Source: Prosapia bicincta (taxonomy: Eukaryota; Arthropoda; Insecta; Hemiptera; Cercopidae). From it: DNA of 64,000 bases. A program made the translations under genes and the position numbers. How positions within the stretch are numbered: the first letter of the stretch is position 1; every line of letters begins with the position of its first letter. Below, piece by piece: positions 1-13,100 of this stretch. The stretch lies in the NCBI GenBank assembly GCA_036971475.1, contig JBAIZL010000001.1, positions 217,014,444 through 217,078,443 of the forward strand. Direction: 5' to 3'. The notes under the pieces were generated by a model. It was not told where the DNA came from, made no database searches, and worked only from the letters and a program-made list of their open reading frames with translations.

Positions 1-452
1 AACAAATTTCCGTCAGATGAAAGCGTGTATAAAGTATTTTAGAAATGCAGTAAAGATGGGTTCACTGTCAAGACGATGATCTGTGATGAGCCCCTCATAA
101 ATATTTTCTGTTTCTGAACACAGTAAAATCACTCCATGAGAGGGCAGGTTATTCGTTACTCGGAATTTTTGTTTCTGAACACGACTGTATTCTCTGTCAT
201 TTCATTGGGCAGTGTTGGTGTTTCATTACTTGATTTCAGAGTTTGTATTATCCGAAGAGGTCGTTTTATTTTACGAAATGTTTATTTAAAAATGTGGTTT
301 TAGTCTACAAAAATTAAATGTTTATTTCTATCCGATTTAAATCACATTGAATGATTAGCATGTTTTCTTTGTATGAATTTGGTTTAGGATAATTTTTTAA
401 CATTTTTTTTTTTAAACAACATAACCTTTATTTTACATATTTATTTTACATT

Positions 453-775
453 ATGGCTTTAGGGGAGTACTTGGCATCTCTTGGTGATAATCCTTATTTT
501 GGTGCTGGATTTGGGCTTTTTGGTTTAGGAGCTGGTGCTGCAGTTCTGAGGAAAGGACTACAAGCTTCTCTTATCTTTTTCCGGCGTCATTATATGATCA
601 CACTAGAGGTTCCATGCAGAGATAAAAGTTACCAGTGGCTGTTGCAATGGATTACACTTAAAGGTGCTCGAAAAACGCAACATCTAAGTGTCGAAACTAG
701 TTTTGAACAACATGACACTGGTCATATTAAAACAAAATATGATTTCATTCCGAGCATTGGTACCCATTTTTTTAA
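453..775 (+). CDS. BCS1L: BCS1 exon 1 (start codon, membrane segment)
   Basis: Starts [20 protein letters not shown], matching the conserved BCS1 N-terminus, so this ATG is chosen. Ends in phase 2 at AA before gtaagt. The preceding bases 1-452 are probably promoter and 5' UTR but no clear core promoter could be named. Confidence 0.95.
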
Positions 776-3700
776 GTAAGTTATTTAATTTACATTTGAT
801 CATTCTGCTGGAATTGTGTAGATAGTATTACCATTAGTAAGTTTAGAAAACTTTATAACTATATTCTATAGAATAGAACATTGTATCAGTGTTTTTTTAC
901 AACGTGCTCTGTTTTATATAAAAAAAAAATTATTTTTAACCCATTAACCTTGTCTAGGATTTCTGGTGATATATATTCTTTTTTATGGTAATTGTAAGAA
1001 TTAGCGACCACCTACGATATATTTGAAAATTGTTCAAAACCACTAAATAGGACGATATGCACAAGAATTTTTTTTATTGTCCTCGGAAAGTTATTTTTTA
1101 CAATTTAAAGTTGAGTAAAAAATCAGTGCGAAGAATTAAGTTGTCCATCAGCTGCGAAGTGATACAGTGACGTCACACATAACTTACGTGTATAGATATT
1201 TCACAAACAACGATTTGGCTTGATTTTTATGTATTGCATACATATATTAAAATATACTTATAAAGTCTCCACTTAGGATAGGATTTGGTTTTAAATTTAT
1301 ACATCACTATATACCTATATTAAAATATACCTAAAAAGTGTCTAGTCAGGATAGACTTGGTTGTAATTTTATAAATTACCTAAATGGTTAAATGTATAAA
1401 ATTAGAATCAAATCTATCCTGACTGGATACTTCTTAAGTATATTTCAATATAGATATATAAAATTAACCTTCCCTGGCATTAACAAATATAATAGTTATC
1501 AATATAGCTTCAGGACAGGTTTTTGATTCATAAAGTTTAGATTGCTAAAACACCAACTACAGTAGCTACGTCACTGTATCACTCCACGGCCGATGCACAA
1601 CTTAATTCTCCACACTGAATTTTTTACCCAACTTTAAATTGAAAAAAATAACTTTCTGAGGACCATGAAAAAAATTCATGTATATATCGTCCTATTTGGT
1701 GGTTTTAAACAATTTTCCAACATATCATAGGTGGCTACTAATTCTCACAATCACATTTTTTTATTTGAAATTTCTGGGGCGTGAGTAGAAGTTTTAGTTA
1801 TTTTCCCCATGTTTCTGATGAGTTTCAGCATTGCCTGGTATAATTTTTTTAAAACCAATGCAATTACAAGGGAAAAGGGAATAAATACAGTAATATTTAA
1901 CAAACACTGTGTCAGTATTTTTCCTTGTTGCATATGTTACTTATTAATGCATTCTAAATTAATTTTAAGTGTCACAAACTAGAAATAGTGGTTAAAATTA
2001 AAAAGATTCAAACCATAATGTATTAACACACAAAACTGTATAAATTGTATATATATTTTTAATATCACTTTTACATTAGCTTATGACTGTCCGTCAGTTT
2101 TAAAATTCAAACAACCATTATTGGTAATTATTAAGATCAGTGACTACCACTCTTATCGGCAAATTTTTTTTCTTTGTCAATTTGACCATGCTGAATATGA
2201 TCTGAAGTTATTTTTAATGGCAAACATAAATAAACTAACCTGACCTGACCTAGGTGCTTACTAACGCTCTGATCATGCAATAATTTTTATTCTGGTCAAA
2301 AAGGCGCGAGTGTTAGCGGCATCCGAAAAGTCATGTAACCCCTTAATGTTATAATTTGAAGGTTTTGATAAAACATACAAGTAAATTATATATGTACAGA
2401 AAAGCTGTCAGCTGTATTAATTTCAGCTGGTAATTTGTAATCCTCCAACCACTAGCTGTTAATAATCGACAGCCAAACACTTATTTTCCTTATGTACCTG
2501 AGGACTTTCCAACTCATGAAGTACAATTAATTTTTTTTTGCAATATCACTGACTTAGTCTTTACTTTTACAATGATTTTATTTCTTTTCATAAAGGTGTT
2601 CTTTCTCAATTAACAATATTATTTTCTTTATCAAGCCTCATTATAAATGAATATGAAACAAAGATCTAAAGAAGCCCCCTCAAAAAAGAAAAACATGGAA
2701 AGATCTATTAGGCTAATACTCATCCTTTGTCAAAATAAGTTTATATGTCAAAAGAAGGTCTTTATTTCTCTCTGTCTAAGTTGAGTGAACTTAGTTAAAA
2801 AACTATCATTATCTCCCTTACATATCTCTCACACAGGCTTTATTTGGAAAGTTCTTGTCCTTTTAGTGTGTTGATAAACTAATTCTGAATCTTTAAGAAG
2901 ATAGGATGTTATTGTTATAATGCACTGTTACTAAATTTCTTTGAATGTTCAATTTTATTGTCAGATTTGAGAAAGAGGCCAACCACTACAGTGCAAAACT
3001 TTATTTTTTCAAAAGAACCTCTATTAGAGTTATGAAGGTATGTCTCATACCATAATCAGTTAATAGACTTTTTGTGAGGTAAAATGTAAACTGGACTTGA
3101 GATTTATGATCTGAATAAAATGTTTATTAAACAAAATATTTTGAAACTTGCAGTTTTTGTGTTGTACATCTTGAGGTGTTTTGTATAAAATACACTTTTT
3201 TTTATTAACTTGACAAAAAACCACTACATACTGATTTATTCAGCAGACGCGTGGGAAGTCAGCACATTATTCGATGCTGTGAATTACTGACAAGGTTGTT
3301 GCTTAGGTGTTTTGTGTTGGTGTGAGTCTGTGGTGTATTTCTGTTCTGTGGTGTGTTATTGTTCATAGAGTAGTTGTTAATTATGTGCTCAAATATAGTA
3401 TTTGATTGTGAGTGCGTTTTGTCACTTAGAATGTGTTGTGAATATTTTTTATGGTGTTTATATATCGCATAGTTTTCTACTTTGTATCCGTTTTTATGGG
3501 ACACAAACACACCTTAATAGGCAACATAATTGCAAAAAAAACTTACACATAACAACAAAAAACAATAACACAAAAATACATAACACTTACATATAACGAC
3601 AACACATCAAAAGAAATAGCTTCCTCGTTACGCAAATTTAAATACAAAGTATTTATTACAAGGTGGGGGGTGAAGTTGATCGCCTGCTCGTGGTGCCCCC

Positions 3701-6700
3701 TGCGTAATCTAAACGATCAACTGAGGTCGCCTTTTCTGCGCAATTCATAGGCAGGAAAAATGAGACGCTATAACCAAATCATACCTACAGAAGCCACATT
3801 TCTATCTTTTGCTGGTCACAAGTCTAGACCCGACCTGGTAATCGTACACCCAAACCTGGCAGGCCGTACACAAGTCCAGCTCCTGAACGATCCTTCAGGA
3901 TGCGGCCACAGAGCGCTGTTAACCCGAGTATCCTTTCCACAGCCACTGCCACTAAAGCAAAAACTCACTAGGAATTTTCGGAAGGCCGACTGGGAACAAT
4001 TTTCCCAAGACACAAACTCCAAGGTGACTCTCGACTTAATTGGAACCATCCATGAGAAATCGCACGAAGCGTTCTGTGACGCTATTCTGTCTTGCCCTAC
4101 AAAAAGCATCCCAAGAGGACTAGTTAAGAAACACAAACCATTCTGGAATAAAACACTCTCTTCCTTAAAAAAAGCCCGAGACAGAGCCAGAAAGGAGGCG
4201 GAACGTTCAGGTCAAATCTCGAACTGTGTCAATCTAAGAAAGTGCCACACTGACCTACGTAAAAACCTCATCCAATAGAAAAGAGATGCAAACAGATCTT
4301 TCCTACTCAAAATGAATTTCAGAAAGGACGGAAGGAAAGTCAGCAGCCTGTGTAATGAGAAGATTGTAAGGGAACAAGATCCTCTCCGAGATGGAGACAA
4401 GCTACTAACTTCCGACAAGGAAATTGCGAATGCTCTCTGCTCACACGATGCAAGCAATTTAGCAGAATATCAGGGCCAAAAAATGTAAGTCGCACCCTTT
4501 AAAAAAAGCCACATCCATCTTGCCATACCAAGCTGGACAACTATATTCTTAGCGCCCTCTTCTCCCGGGACGAGCTAGAAATTAGGCTTAAAAGTACTAA
4601 TACTCGGAAATTGTCAGGAGTGGACGGGATCTTCCCCGAATTCCTCTCGAAAGCATCTCGGAAGTGAGGCCAAGAACACTCTCCTTAAACTGATTAATTT
4701 GACATGGGATAAACACATACCTACACAATGGAAGAAGGCCGAAATCCTCCCCATCCCTAAGCATGGCAAATCTAGCGACAAGTTTGAGAGCTACAGACCT
4801 ATTGCCCTGACTAGTTCCTGCTCTAAAATCGCTGAAATAATGACAGTTCAAAGACTTGATAATCACCGCACCATAGACCCAGTCCAAGGCGGTTTTCACA
4901 GAAATATGTGCACAATAGACCACGTTGTTAAATTCACCCAACTCGTTAAAGACGGGTTGCACAGTAAAATGTCCACACTGGCAGTTCTGGTCAACTTCAA
5001 AGCAGCATATGACCGAGTCTGAAAAAAAAATGCTCATGCACAAACTGATAAACTGCGGGGTAAGTGGAAACCTGTTGCGATGGATCAAAAGTTTCCTTTC
5101 TCAGAGACTCATCAGAGTAAACTATAACAACACAAAATCCCGCTATAAAATCCAGAGACAAGGCTTCCCGCAAGGAGCCGTAACTAGCTGCCTACTTTTC
5201 AACATTATGATTAATGATGTCATAGCAACCATCCATTCACTCCCAGGCGTGGAAGCCCTCTCGTATGCAGACGATCTGCTGATTTGGGCAACAAGCAGTA
5301 ATATTAGAAACAGAAACTACTATCAATCTAGCCCTCCAAAGCCTTGCTGACTGGGCTCACCAAAACTCTATGATAGTAAACGACTCCAAAACTGTTTATC
5401 AACTGTTCACTGTGACAAACAGGCCATGCAAGGTCAATCTAAACTCTTTGAACAAAGAGCTGGAAAAGCAGGACATAGCCAAATATGATCCCAAAATTAA
5501 TCGGGATAGAAGACTCAGTTGGAACGCCCACACGGAATCACTCAAAGAGAAAGGCTGGAAAAGATGTAGATTACTGAAACGCCTGTCCACTACTAAATGG
5601 GGCGCCACTCAGGACGTCCTAGAAACAGCTTACAAAACTTACATCAGACCAGTTATGGAGTACAGAAATGAAGTGCTCGTCACAGCCTAAAGACGCCACT
5701 CAAATCCTGGGAAAGAATCAAACGAGTTCATCCATTCTGGGACACTTACAAAACTCCTAGGTCGAGATTAAAAACTCAAACTACGCCTCTCAAGAAAGCT
5801 GAAGAACCCCTTTAAGAACTGAACATCCTCCCAGGCACCTCAGAGCCAATTTTCTCTGTAACCCGCACGTTCAGCCACCTTCCCCAGCAGAGTCTGTATC
5901 TTTCCAGCCACACATCCCCAAAACACTCATCCCTTGAAGTCGAACTCAGGTTGGCAGGTCTTGAAACCATCAACATGCGATACCCACCCTCCGACCGGCT
6001 GCACATTTACACTGACGGATCCTGTGATCCTGACACTGACCGTACAGGAGTGGGCTGCCACTCTCCACTCTTTACTGGGTGAGCCGCAGTGGATTTCCCC
6101 CTGAGCAACTGTGACGGGGAAATAGCGGCTGTATATGAAGCAGCTCGAAAACTAACTTCATTGAGAGATTACCGAAAAGCTGTGTTCTTTGTTGACTCTC
6201 AATCTGCAATCACGGCCCTCTTCACCAACACTGATACCAATTGCAAGCGAACTTTCGACTGTTACGCCAAGTGATATCTCTGAAATGTATTGGGAACTTA
6301 CTCTGCAGTGGATTCCAAGCCACGTCGAGATTCCAGGAAATGAAAAGGCAGAATTAGCGAAAGCACGCCTATCCCTCACTCAGCTAATGATGCCTCTGTC
6401 CCTGACATCCTCCAAGACAAGGATTGATCAAACGGTGAGGGCAGGAACATCTGCCAGACACAGGCACGCCGCGGAAGGGAAGAGCTGGGAATCTATCGTC
6501 AAGGACAACCCACTTAACTGAATGCTGTCACGTTCAGTTGGTGTGGCCGCCCTTCGAACTCTGACAGGACACGATTACCTCCCTGACCATCTGACCAGAA
6601 TATGAGTACTCTCCTCCGCATACTGCCCGCTCTGCACAGTCCCTGAAGCAATTTTGAAAGCCCAATATCTGTTCGAATGCCAAGGACTGCAGGAAGTCCG

Positions 6701-9700
6701 TGATGAAGCATATGGCTTCGACTTTCAGCATCTCGCCTCCCTCTACTGGACTGCGCGGCACCGAATGGCTGAAATGCCAAGAGTAGGCGTTGGATAAAGT
6801 AAGTAAGTAGTATTTATTACAAAGTAGCATTCACAACATCCAACACAATTAAAAAACACCTACACAGTTCAAAAACACACCAGGATAAACACGACAGGGT
6901 AGGCACATACAAGAGAACATGCAACAACTGTCCCAGCTTTTACATAGGACAAACAGGGAGAACATTTACCACAAGATACAAAGAAACATAGAACAAATAA
7001 GTAAGACAACCCAAATCAAATTTTGCCATACACATACAAAACACACTACACTCACAAACTGATATAGACACCAATCTAAATATCCTACATTACATTAAAA
7101 AAAGCAGTAAACTGAACACAGATTAAAACTATGAGATATATAAACACCATAAATACTATCCACAACACATTATAAATGACAAAACACACTCACAATCAAA
7201 TACTATATTCGAGCACATAATTAACAACTACTCTATGAACAATAACACACCACCGACCTACCAACACAAGACACTTTCAACAAGCAACAGTCATGTCAGT
7301 TAATCACAACATTGAATAATGTGCTGACCTAGTGCAAAATGCGTCTGCTGAGTAAATCAGTAAGTAGTAATTTTTTTGCCAAGTTAGTACAAAAAATTGT
7401 AAAATATTTTGGAAATTTTTCTTGACAAAGAAAGTTGATACTTCAAACTTTACAGTTACCGAGGTACATGGATTAAAGTAGAAAGAACTCGTGAGCAGCA
7501 AACACTAGATTTACATATGGGTATACCATTTGAAACTGTGGTTCTTACATCTTTTGGAAGAAATAAACAACTTTATTTTAACATACTTGAAGAAGGTATA
7601 GTATAATTGCCAGATATATATTAATATTATTACAAATAAATATTTAATTTTTATAGCATTATTGTCTAGAGGAAAGAATAAATGTGTATAAGATTACATT
7701 AAAACAACATTCAAATGTAAAACAAAATATTGTTGAGCATACAACATATACTACATAATCAAGGAACACTGTGGTGAAATCACAAATATTCCCAAACTTC
7801 AGAGATACATAAGTAACAATTTGAAAAAATATTTGAATGACTATAACATACATTTTTAATTAATTGTTATAATTATACAACTTCTGTCCAAATTTCAAAC
7901 CTCCTCTCTCTCTTACTTTTGCTTTATTTTAATTTAAAATCTACTTTTATAACTTTTTTTGGTCCTATATTTTTATATGTATTGTTCATTTTAATAAATT
8001 CATTAATTGTCAGCCAGACATCAGAAAGTAAGTCTAGTAAGTAAACTATAATTATCCCCTTATCATAATACAAAAACCATTAGGTCTCTTCCTCGATTAC
8101 AGCTAATCTTTTATTTCCCTCTGTATTATGATAAGACAGACCCCTACATAATACTTTATCCCATAAAGGTGATTTTCAAGCCCTTCATCTTAATCCTGTC
8201 TATTATTCACAATAATGCTCTTTAGTTATTTGAACGATTGCCATTACAAAAAAATTAGTCAATTTTTTCCTAGGCCATCCTATAGCAAGTTTCTTCATTC
8301 ATTATTTCTGAATAAAAAGAGCTTTTATTGTACAGTAGAGTATCGATAATTCGATGTAGATGGAACCAAGACACCCTCGGATTACAAGGAAATATATTCC
8401 TGTGCATTAGAAAAAAATAGGTGTTTTATGAACCCTAATGCAATACTATAATTAAGAATATACAAAATCAGTTAATAGAACTTCATATGGACATTTATTA
8501 GAAGCCCGACTCATTTCCTTAGTATACTGTACTGATATAAACATTTATTGGAAGCCTGACTAATTTTCATTGCGTATCATATTGATATGGGCATTTCTTT
8601 GAAGCTCGACTCATTTCCTTTCCATACCGTATAAACATTTATTGGAAGCTTGACTCATTTCCATTGTGTACTGTATTGATATGGGCAGTTCTTTGAAGCC
8701 TGGCTCATTTCCTTTGAATACTATATCGATATAAACATTTCTCAAAAGCTCGACTCATTTCCTTTGAATACCATATTGATATGAATATTTCTTAGAAGCC
8801 TGACTTATTTCGTTTTCATACAGTATTGATATGAACATATCTTGGAAGCCTGACTCTTTTCCTTTACATACTGTATGGCTATAAAAAATTTTTAGAAGTC
8901 CGATTCATCATTTTCTTTCAAATAGATTCAAACAGAAATATGCTCAAATTTAACAGAACCTCGAATTATCGAAACTCGGAATTTCGAGACTCTACTGTAT
9001 ATCTATTTTATTTTATATCAAATATTTCTATCAGTGTCTTCACTTCATCATCTTGTCCACTATTAAATTCCACACAGAGTATTTTTCTCTTCTTAGTACA
9101 GTTCATATTACTACTGAAAGCATATAACATGTATTTGAAGCCTTCTATTTATTCCCTCATGGAAATAACCTTAATGATACATCACTGTCATACAAGGAAA
9201 TACAAGTACAATTAAAATTAAGTTTATTTCCATGTTACAGAAATAATGAAATTTTAACTCAATTTAATAACTTTAGAAAATTCTCAGTTTTAATTGAAAT
9301 ACAAATTTTGCACAAAGAAAGGCCAGGTTCTTTCTTGTAGTATAACATGTGTTCCTGACGCTATTATAAAAATATAATTTTTATGTTAATTTAGATGTAA
9401 AGTATATTGTATATAGTTAACCTCTATGTTGTTCTAGGTTTACACACAGTCGATTCATACTCTTGTACCACTGAATATTTCTTGCACACGCAACCCTTCA
9501 AAAACTTCATACAAATAAATGATTCCTCATCACTATTACCAAATAGTTTTAAGAATAGATAGCTTAATTTCAAATAAAATATTTTGTTGACAAATACAGT
9601 TTTAATAATATATAGCAAGACAAATGGCTCTCACGCAGAATGAAGGCAAGACTGTAATGTATACAGCAATGGGGGCTGAATGGCGGCCTTTTGGACATCC

Positions 9701-10021
9701 ACGTAGAAGACGACCATTAAAATCTGTAGTGTTGGATGATGGTGTTGCTGATCGTATTGTCGCTGATATTAAAGAATTCATTACAAACCCTTCATGGTAC
9801 AGTGATAGAGGTTTGTTATTAAAAAATAAATATATATATTTAGATTAGTTCTGGTAGAGTTAAGAGCATTTTGATATTTTTTAACTAGGTAAGATTGTCT
9901 GACCGACTCGCTTTGGTTATAGTCCTGTGTGGAATCTTATAATAGACACACAAGAACACTAAAATAATGATAAGAATACAGAACGAACACGTAAGTTTGT
10001 CCTTTCTTATATAGTCCAAAG

Positions 10022-10106
<85 letters not shown>

Positions 10107-13100
10107 CACGGTGCAAAGCTTTTCATCAATTTAATATATTGATACCATCAAGAGCTTCACACACTGAATTTCTTTTAAATCTTGGGAGTACCAAAAGCTC
10201 CAGCACTTCAACTGAGCTTCTATGATATCAATATATTACATTGAAGAGATTCAAGCACATTATTTTGTAAATGTTCTTGTCTTTGAAGTGTGTGTGCATT
10301 AGAAATAATTTAATCCAGAATGGGTTAATTTGAGTTTTTATAATACTGTAATAAAATACAGTTTACTGATTTTTTAAACCTTTTTACTTCTCAAAAAATA
10401 TTATCTTGGATCTCTGGTAACTACATCATGACAAATGTCCAAAGTATGTCTGTCAGTCAGATTAATAAAAAAAAAAAAATTTCATTAAAGACTTCCAATA
10501 AATGGTAACTTAGTCAACAATAAATAGTCAACTTTCATTAATTTACATAAATTCATGCAAGAACATAAAAGAGGTTCGTTCAATTAAGTTTTATTCTCAG
10601 AAAGGCCCCCTATATGTTTTGTATGTTTACTAAAATAAATAACCTACAAAATTAAATGGAAACCAATAAGTATTTATAAATTTACAAAGAAAACTAATAT
10701 AATATTTAGGTTGTTTTACAAACAAAAAATCATTTGAGCTCAACTATAAAATCTGTAGAAATATGCTTTGAGCTTAGCTTGTGAGGTTATGTTAAAAACA
10801 AATAAAAACATACACAAAACTCACAAATTAATAATTTATTTACACATACGCATTTCAATGACAAAGTTATCATCATCATCAGTGAGTGTTACTACTACAA
10901 ACTCTAACTTACAACTGTCGCGACTACCTAACTATCATCATGAGTTGTAAGTTAGAGTTTGTAGTAGTAACACTCACTGATGATGATGACTTTGCTGTAT
11001 GAAAACGCGTATAAGTAAATAAATTTGTGAGTTTTGTGTATGTTTTTATTTGTTTTTATAAAATCTGTTATTTTTAATGAGTATATGTTTATGTGTTAAA
11101 CTAGTATACACTGAAGCTACAATATTTAATTGTTTCTCATTGTTAACATAAAATCTAGTTTATATCTAGCTAGTAAATCTGTAGACATTGATTATTGGTA
11201 GTGCACACTTATAGAATTATATCAAATGCGGATAATTTTAAACATAAAACCTTTGTTAATGCCAGTAGGTGCATGAATGATTAAAGTTGTTAATGTACTG
11301 CAATATAAAGAACACGGTGGCAAATATTACAATATAATATTGACAATGATCCCCAATAAAACAAAAGAAGAAAAAAAATAATAATACAAACTTTACTTAA
11401 CATTAAACTTTTATATACATTTCAATGTCCATGTCATCATCTTCAGAAATTTTCTATTACAAAATTACAATTTAGAAAGCTAATTGGAATAAAATATGAG
11501 CTAGGTTGTAACACATTTTAGATGGTGTTACATATTAAAAATAAGATTCAGAAAACAAACGTGAATTAATTACAAAATGTGACAGTATATAAGTATATAA
11601 GCTAGTAAATCTGGAACTAATAATATGCGCAGATCGGTGTGCGGTAATTAGGATGGAAGCATGCTGGCCATGATTAAACTCTCTCGATATCAAAATGTAG
11701 CCAGGGACGCACGTCTTGGAAAACCGAGGAGCAAAAGAGTTGAATTCATTTTAAATTGTAAAACTATTTAAAGTTTTATTTTGTTTGAAGAAATGCTACG
11801 TATAATATATTTGTGCTAAATCTCTTTCTGATTTTAACCATATAATCAACTGCGCGTATATTAAGACCGAAGAGCGAGGGGGAATTTAATTTGAAGACAT
11901 GTAACAGTTATTATATTAATTTTTTATTGTTTAGTAGAAGAAATGCTGCGTTATGGTACAAGGCCGGGAGCAAATTTAAAATTACGAGCGAGCTGATACA
12001 ATATGCAAAATCAGGGAATCTATCAAAGCACGGGATGGCTTCGCCAGTTTGTACGAAACAGCCAAGTTGTAAAATTTAAGAACTTTAGTGAACAAATTGC
12101 AAAATAAACCTTTTGAACAATAACCATTCAAAATTTAAAGACAAACTTTAAAAGTTCAGTGGTATGTTTCTCTTTCTAAAAATGGAGTAATTATAAATTC
12201 TTTGCATCACGTAGTAGATTTTTATTTATTGAAATCGTAAATTGAATACGCAAGCAATCTCGAAAAAAGGGTCATTATCTCAGCCATAAATATGTTGTGT
12301 GTAAATCTCTAAATTAAAATTAATCTGTAACTAGCGTAGTATTTCTCTGACATGATTTATGTATAATACAATACATATTTTCTTCTAATAAAGTAAAGCT
12401 TGATTTGTTTAAATTAAAATTTGTGTCGAATTATTTAACGAAAACAATTCTTATATTTCAGTTATAATTGACTTTGCAGGTCAATCATCTCATTATGTAG
12501 CAATTACTGCAATATTTTACATCAACCTTAAATCCTCAGGAATTAAAGTTTAAAATAAATGTGTTACAAGGTTGCCAGTTGATTGTCAGTTTATATTAGT
12601 TATTTTTTATTATTATAATTGTTTTTTTGTTGGAGGATTTTTGTCTCTTTGTCAGTATTTATATTGTTAATGTACACTGATGGAATAATATATAAATACT
12701 CTTCATTACTAACATTAAATCTTGTTTAATTCTTTGCAATAGGTATACCATATCGGCGAGGTTACCTCCTCTATGGACCTCCTGGGTGCGGTAAATCTTC
12801 GTTTATCACAGCATTAGCTGGTGAACTAGAGTTTGGAATATGTGTATTAAATCTAAGTGAGCGTGGGTTGTCAGATGATAGGTTAAATCACTTGTTAAGT
12901 GTAGCACCTCAGAATACCATCATACTGTTAGAAGACATTGATGCTGCATTTCTTAGCAGAGAAGATACCAAACAAGGTATACAATCTTAATTTAACCTTT
13001 CAGTCAATTTTTAATTAATCATTTCTGTTTAAACCTATTAAAATGTAAGCATTTCATTCACTTCAAAACTTAACATATATTCACATTAAGGCAGGTGTTC

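Larger units (their letters stand above)
3662..6808 (+). mobile_element. I/LOA-type non-LTR retrotransposon with RNase H, internally deleted and mutated
   Basis: Flanked by a 14-bp target duplication (agtatttattacaa at 3648-3661 and 6809-6822) and ending in a TAAG-type tail. Parts in order: end of the APE endonuclease ([11 protein letters not shown], about 3820), linker ([20 protein letters not shown]), reverse transcriptase ([13 protein letters not shown] about 4790; SYADDLLIW about 5260), RNase H (YTDGSCD about 6007; [20 protein letters not shown]), and a C-terminal CPLC..FEC zinc motif near 6630-6680. Several frameshifts and stops. The 5' end jumps from a GC-rich leader straight into the endonuclease end, so most of it is deleted. 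RNase H with a (TAAG)n tail suggests the I/LOA/R1 group. Confidence 0.9.
3190..7400. mobile_element. Penelope-like element with inverted ends, split by a LINE
   Basis: Arms 3190-3480 and about 7130-7400 are inverted copies of each other (ctgatttattcagcagacgcg facing its complement). Inside, + strand remnants are PLE-like: [18 protein letters not shown] before the LINE and [20 protein letters not shown] (GIY-YIG endonuclease) after it at about 6918-6980. The reverse transcriptase is missing. Both arms carry a degenerate hammerhead-like unit with the stem I pair CAGCA/TGCTG. Confidence 0.75.
10775..11055. mobile_element. PLE-derived head-to-head foldback
   Basis: Near-perfect inverted repeat: 10785-10935 (acacaaaactcacaaatt ... 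actctaacttacaact) against 10940-11050. A short spacer sits at about 10919-10938. Each arm carries a hammerhead-type unit, pointing outward from the centre. No coding sequence. Confidence 0.8.

Noticed and set aside
9885..10109. Open frame rich in alternating Arg/Glu on the - strand
   Set aside because: It is the translation of the (CT)n microsatellite.
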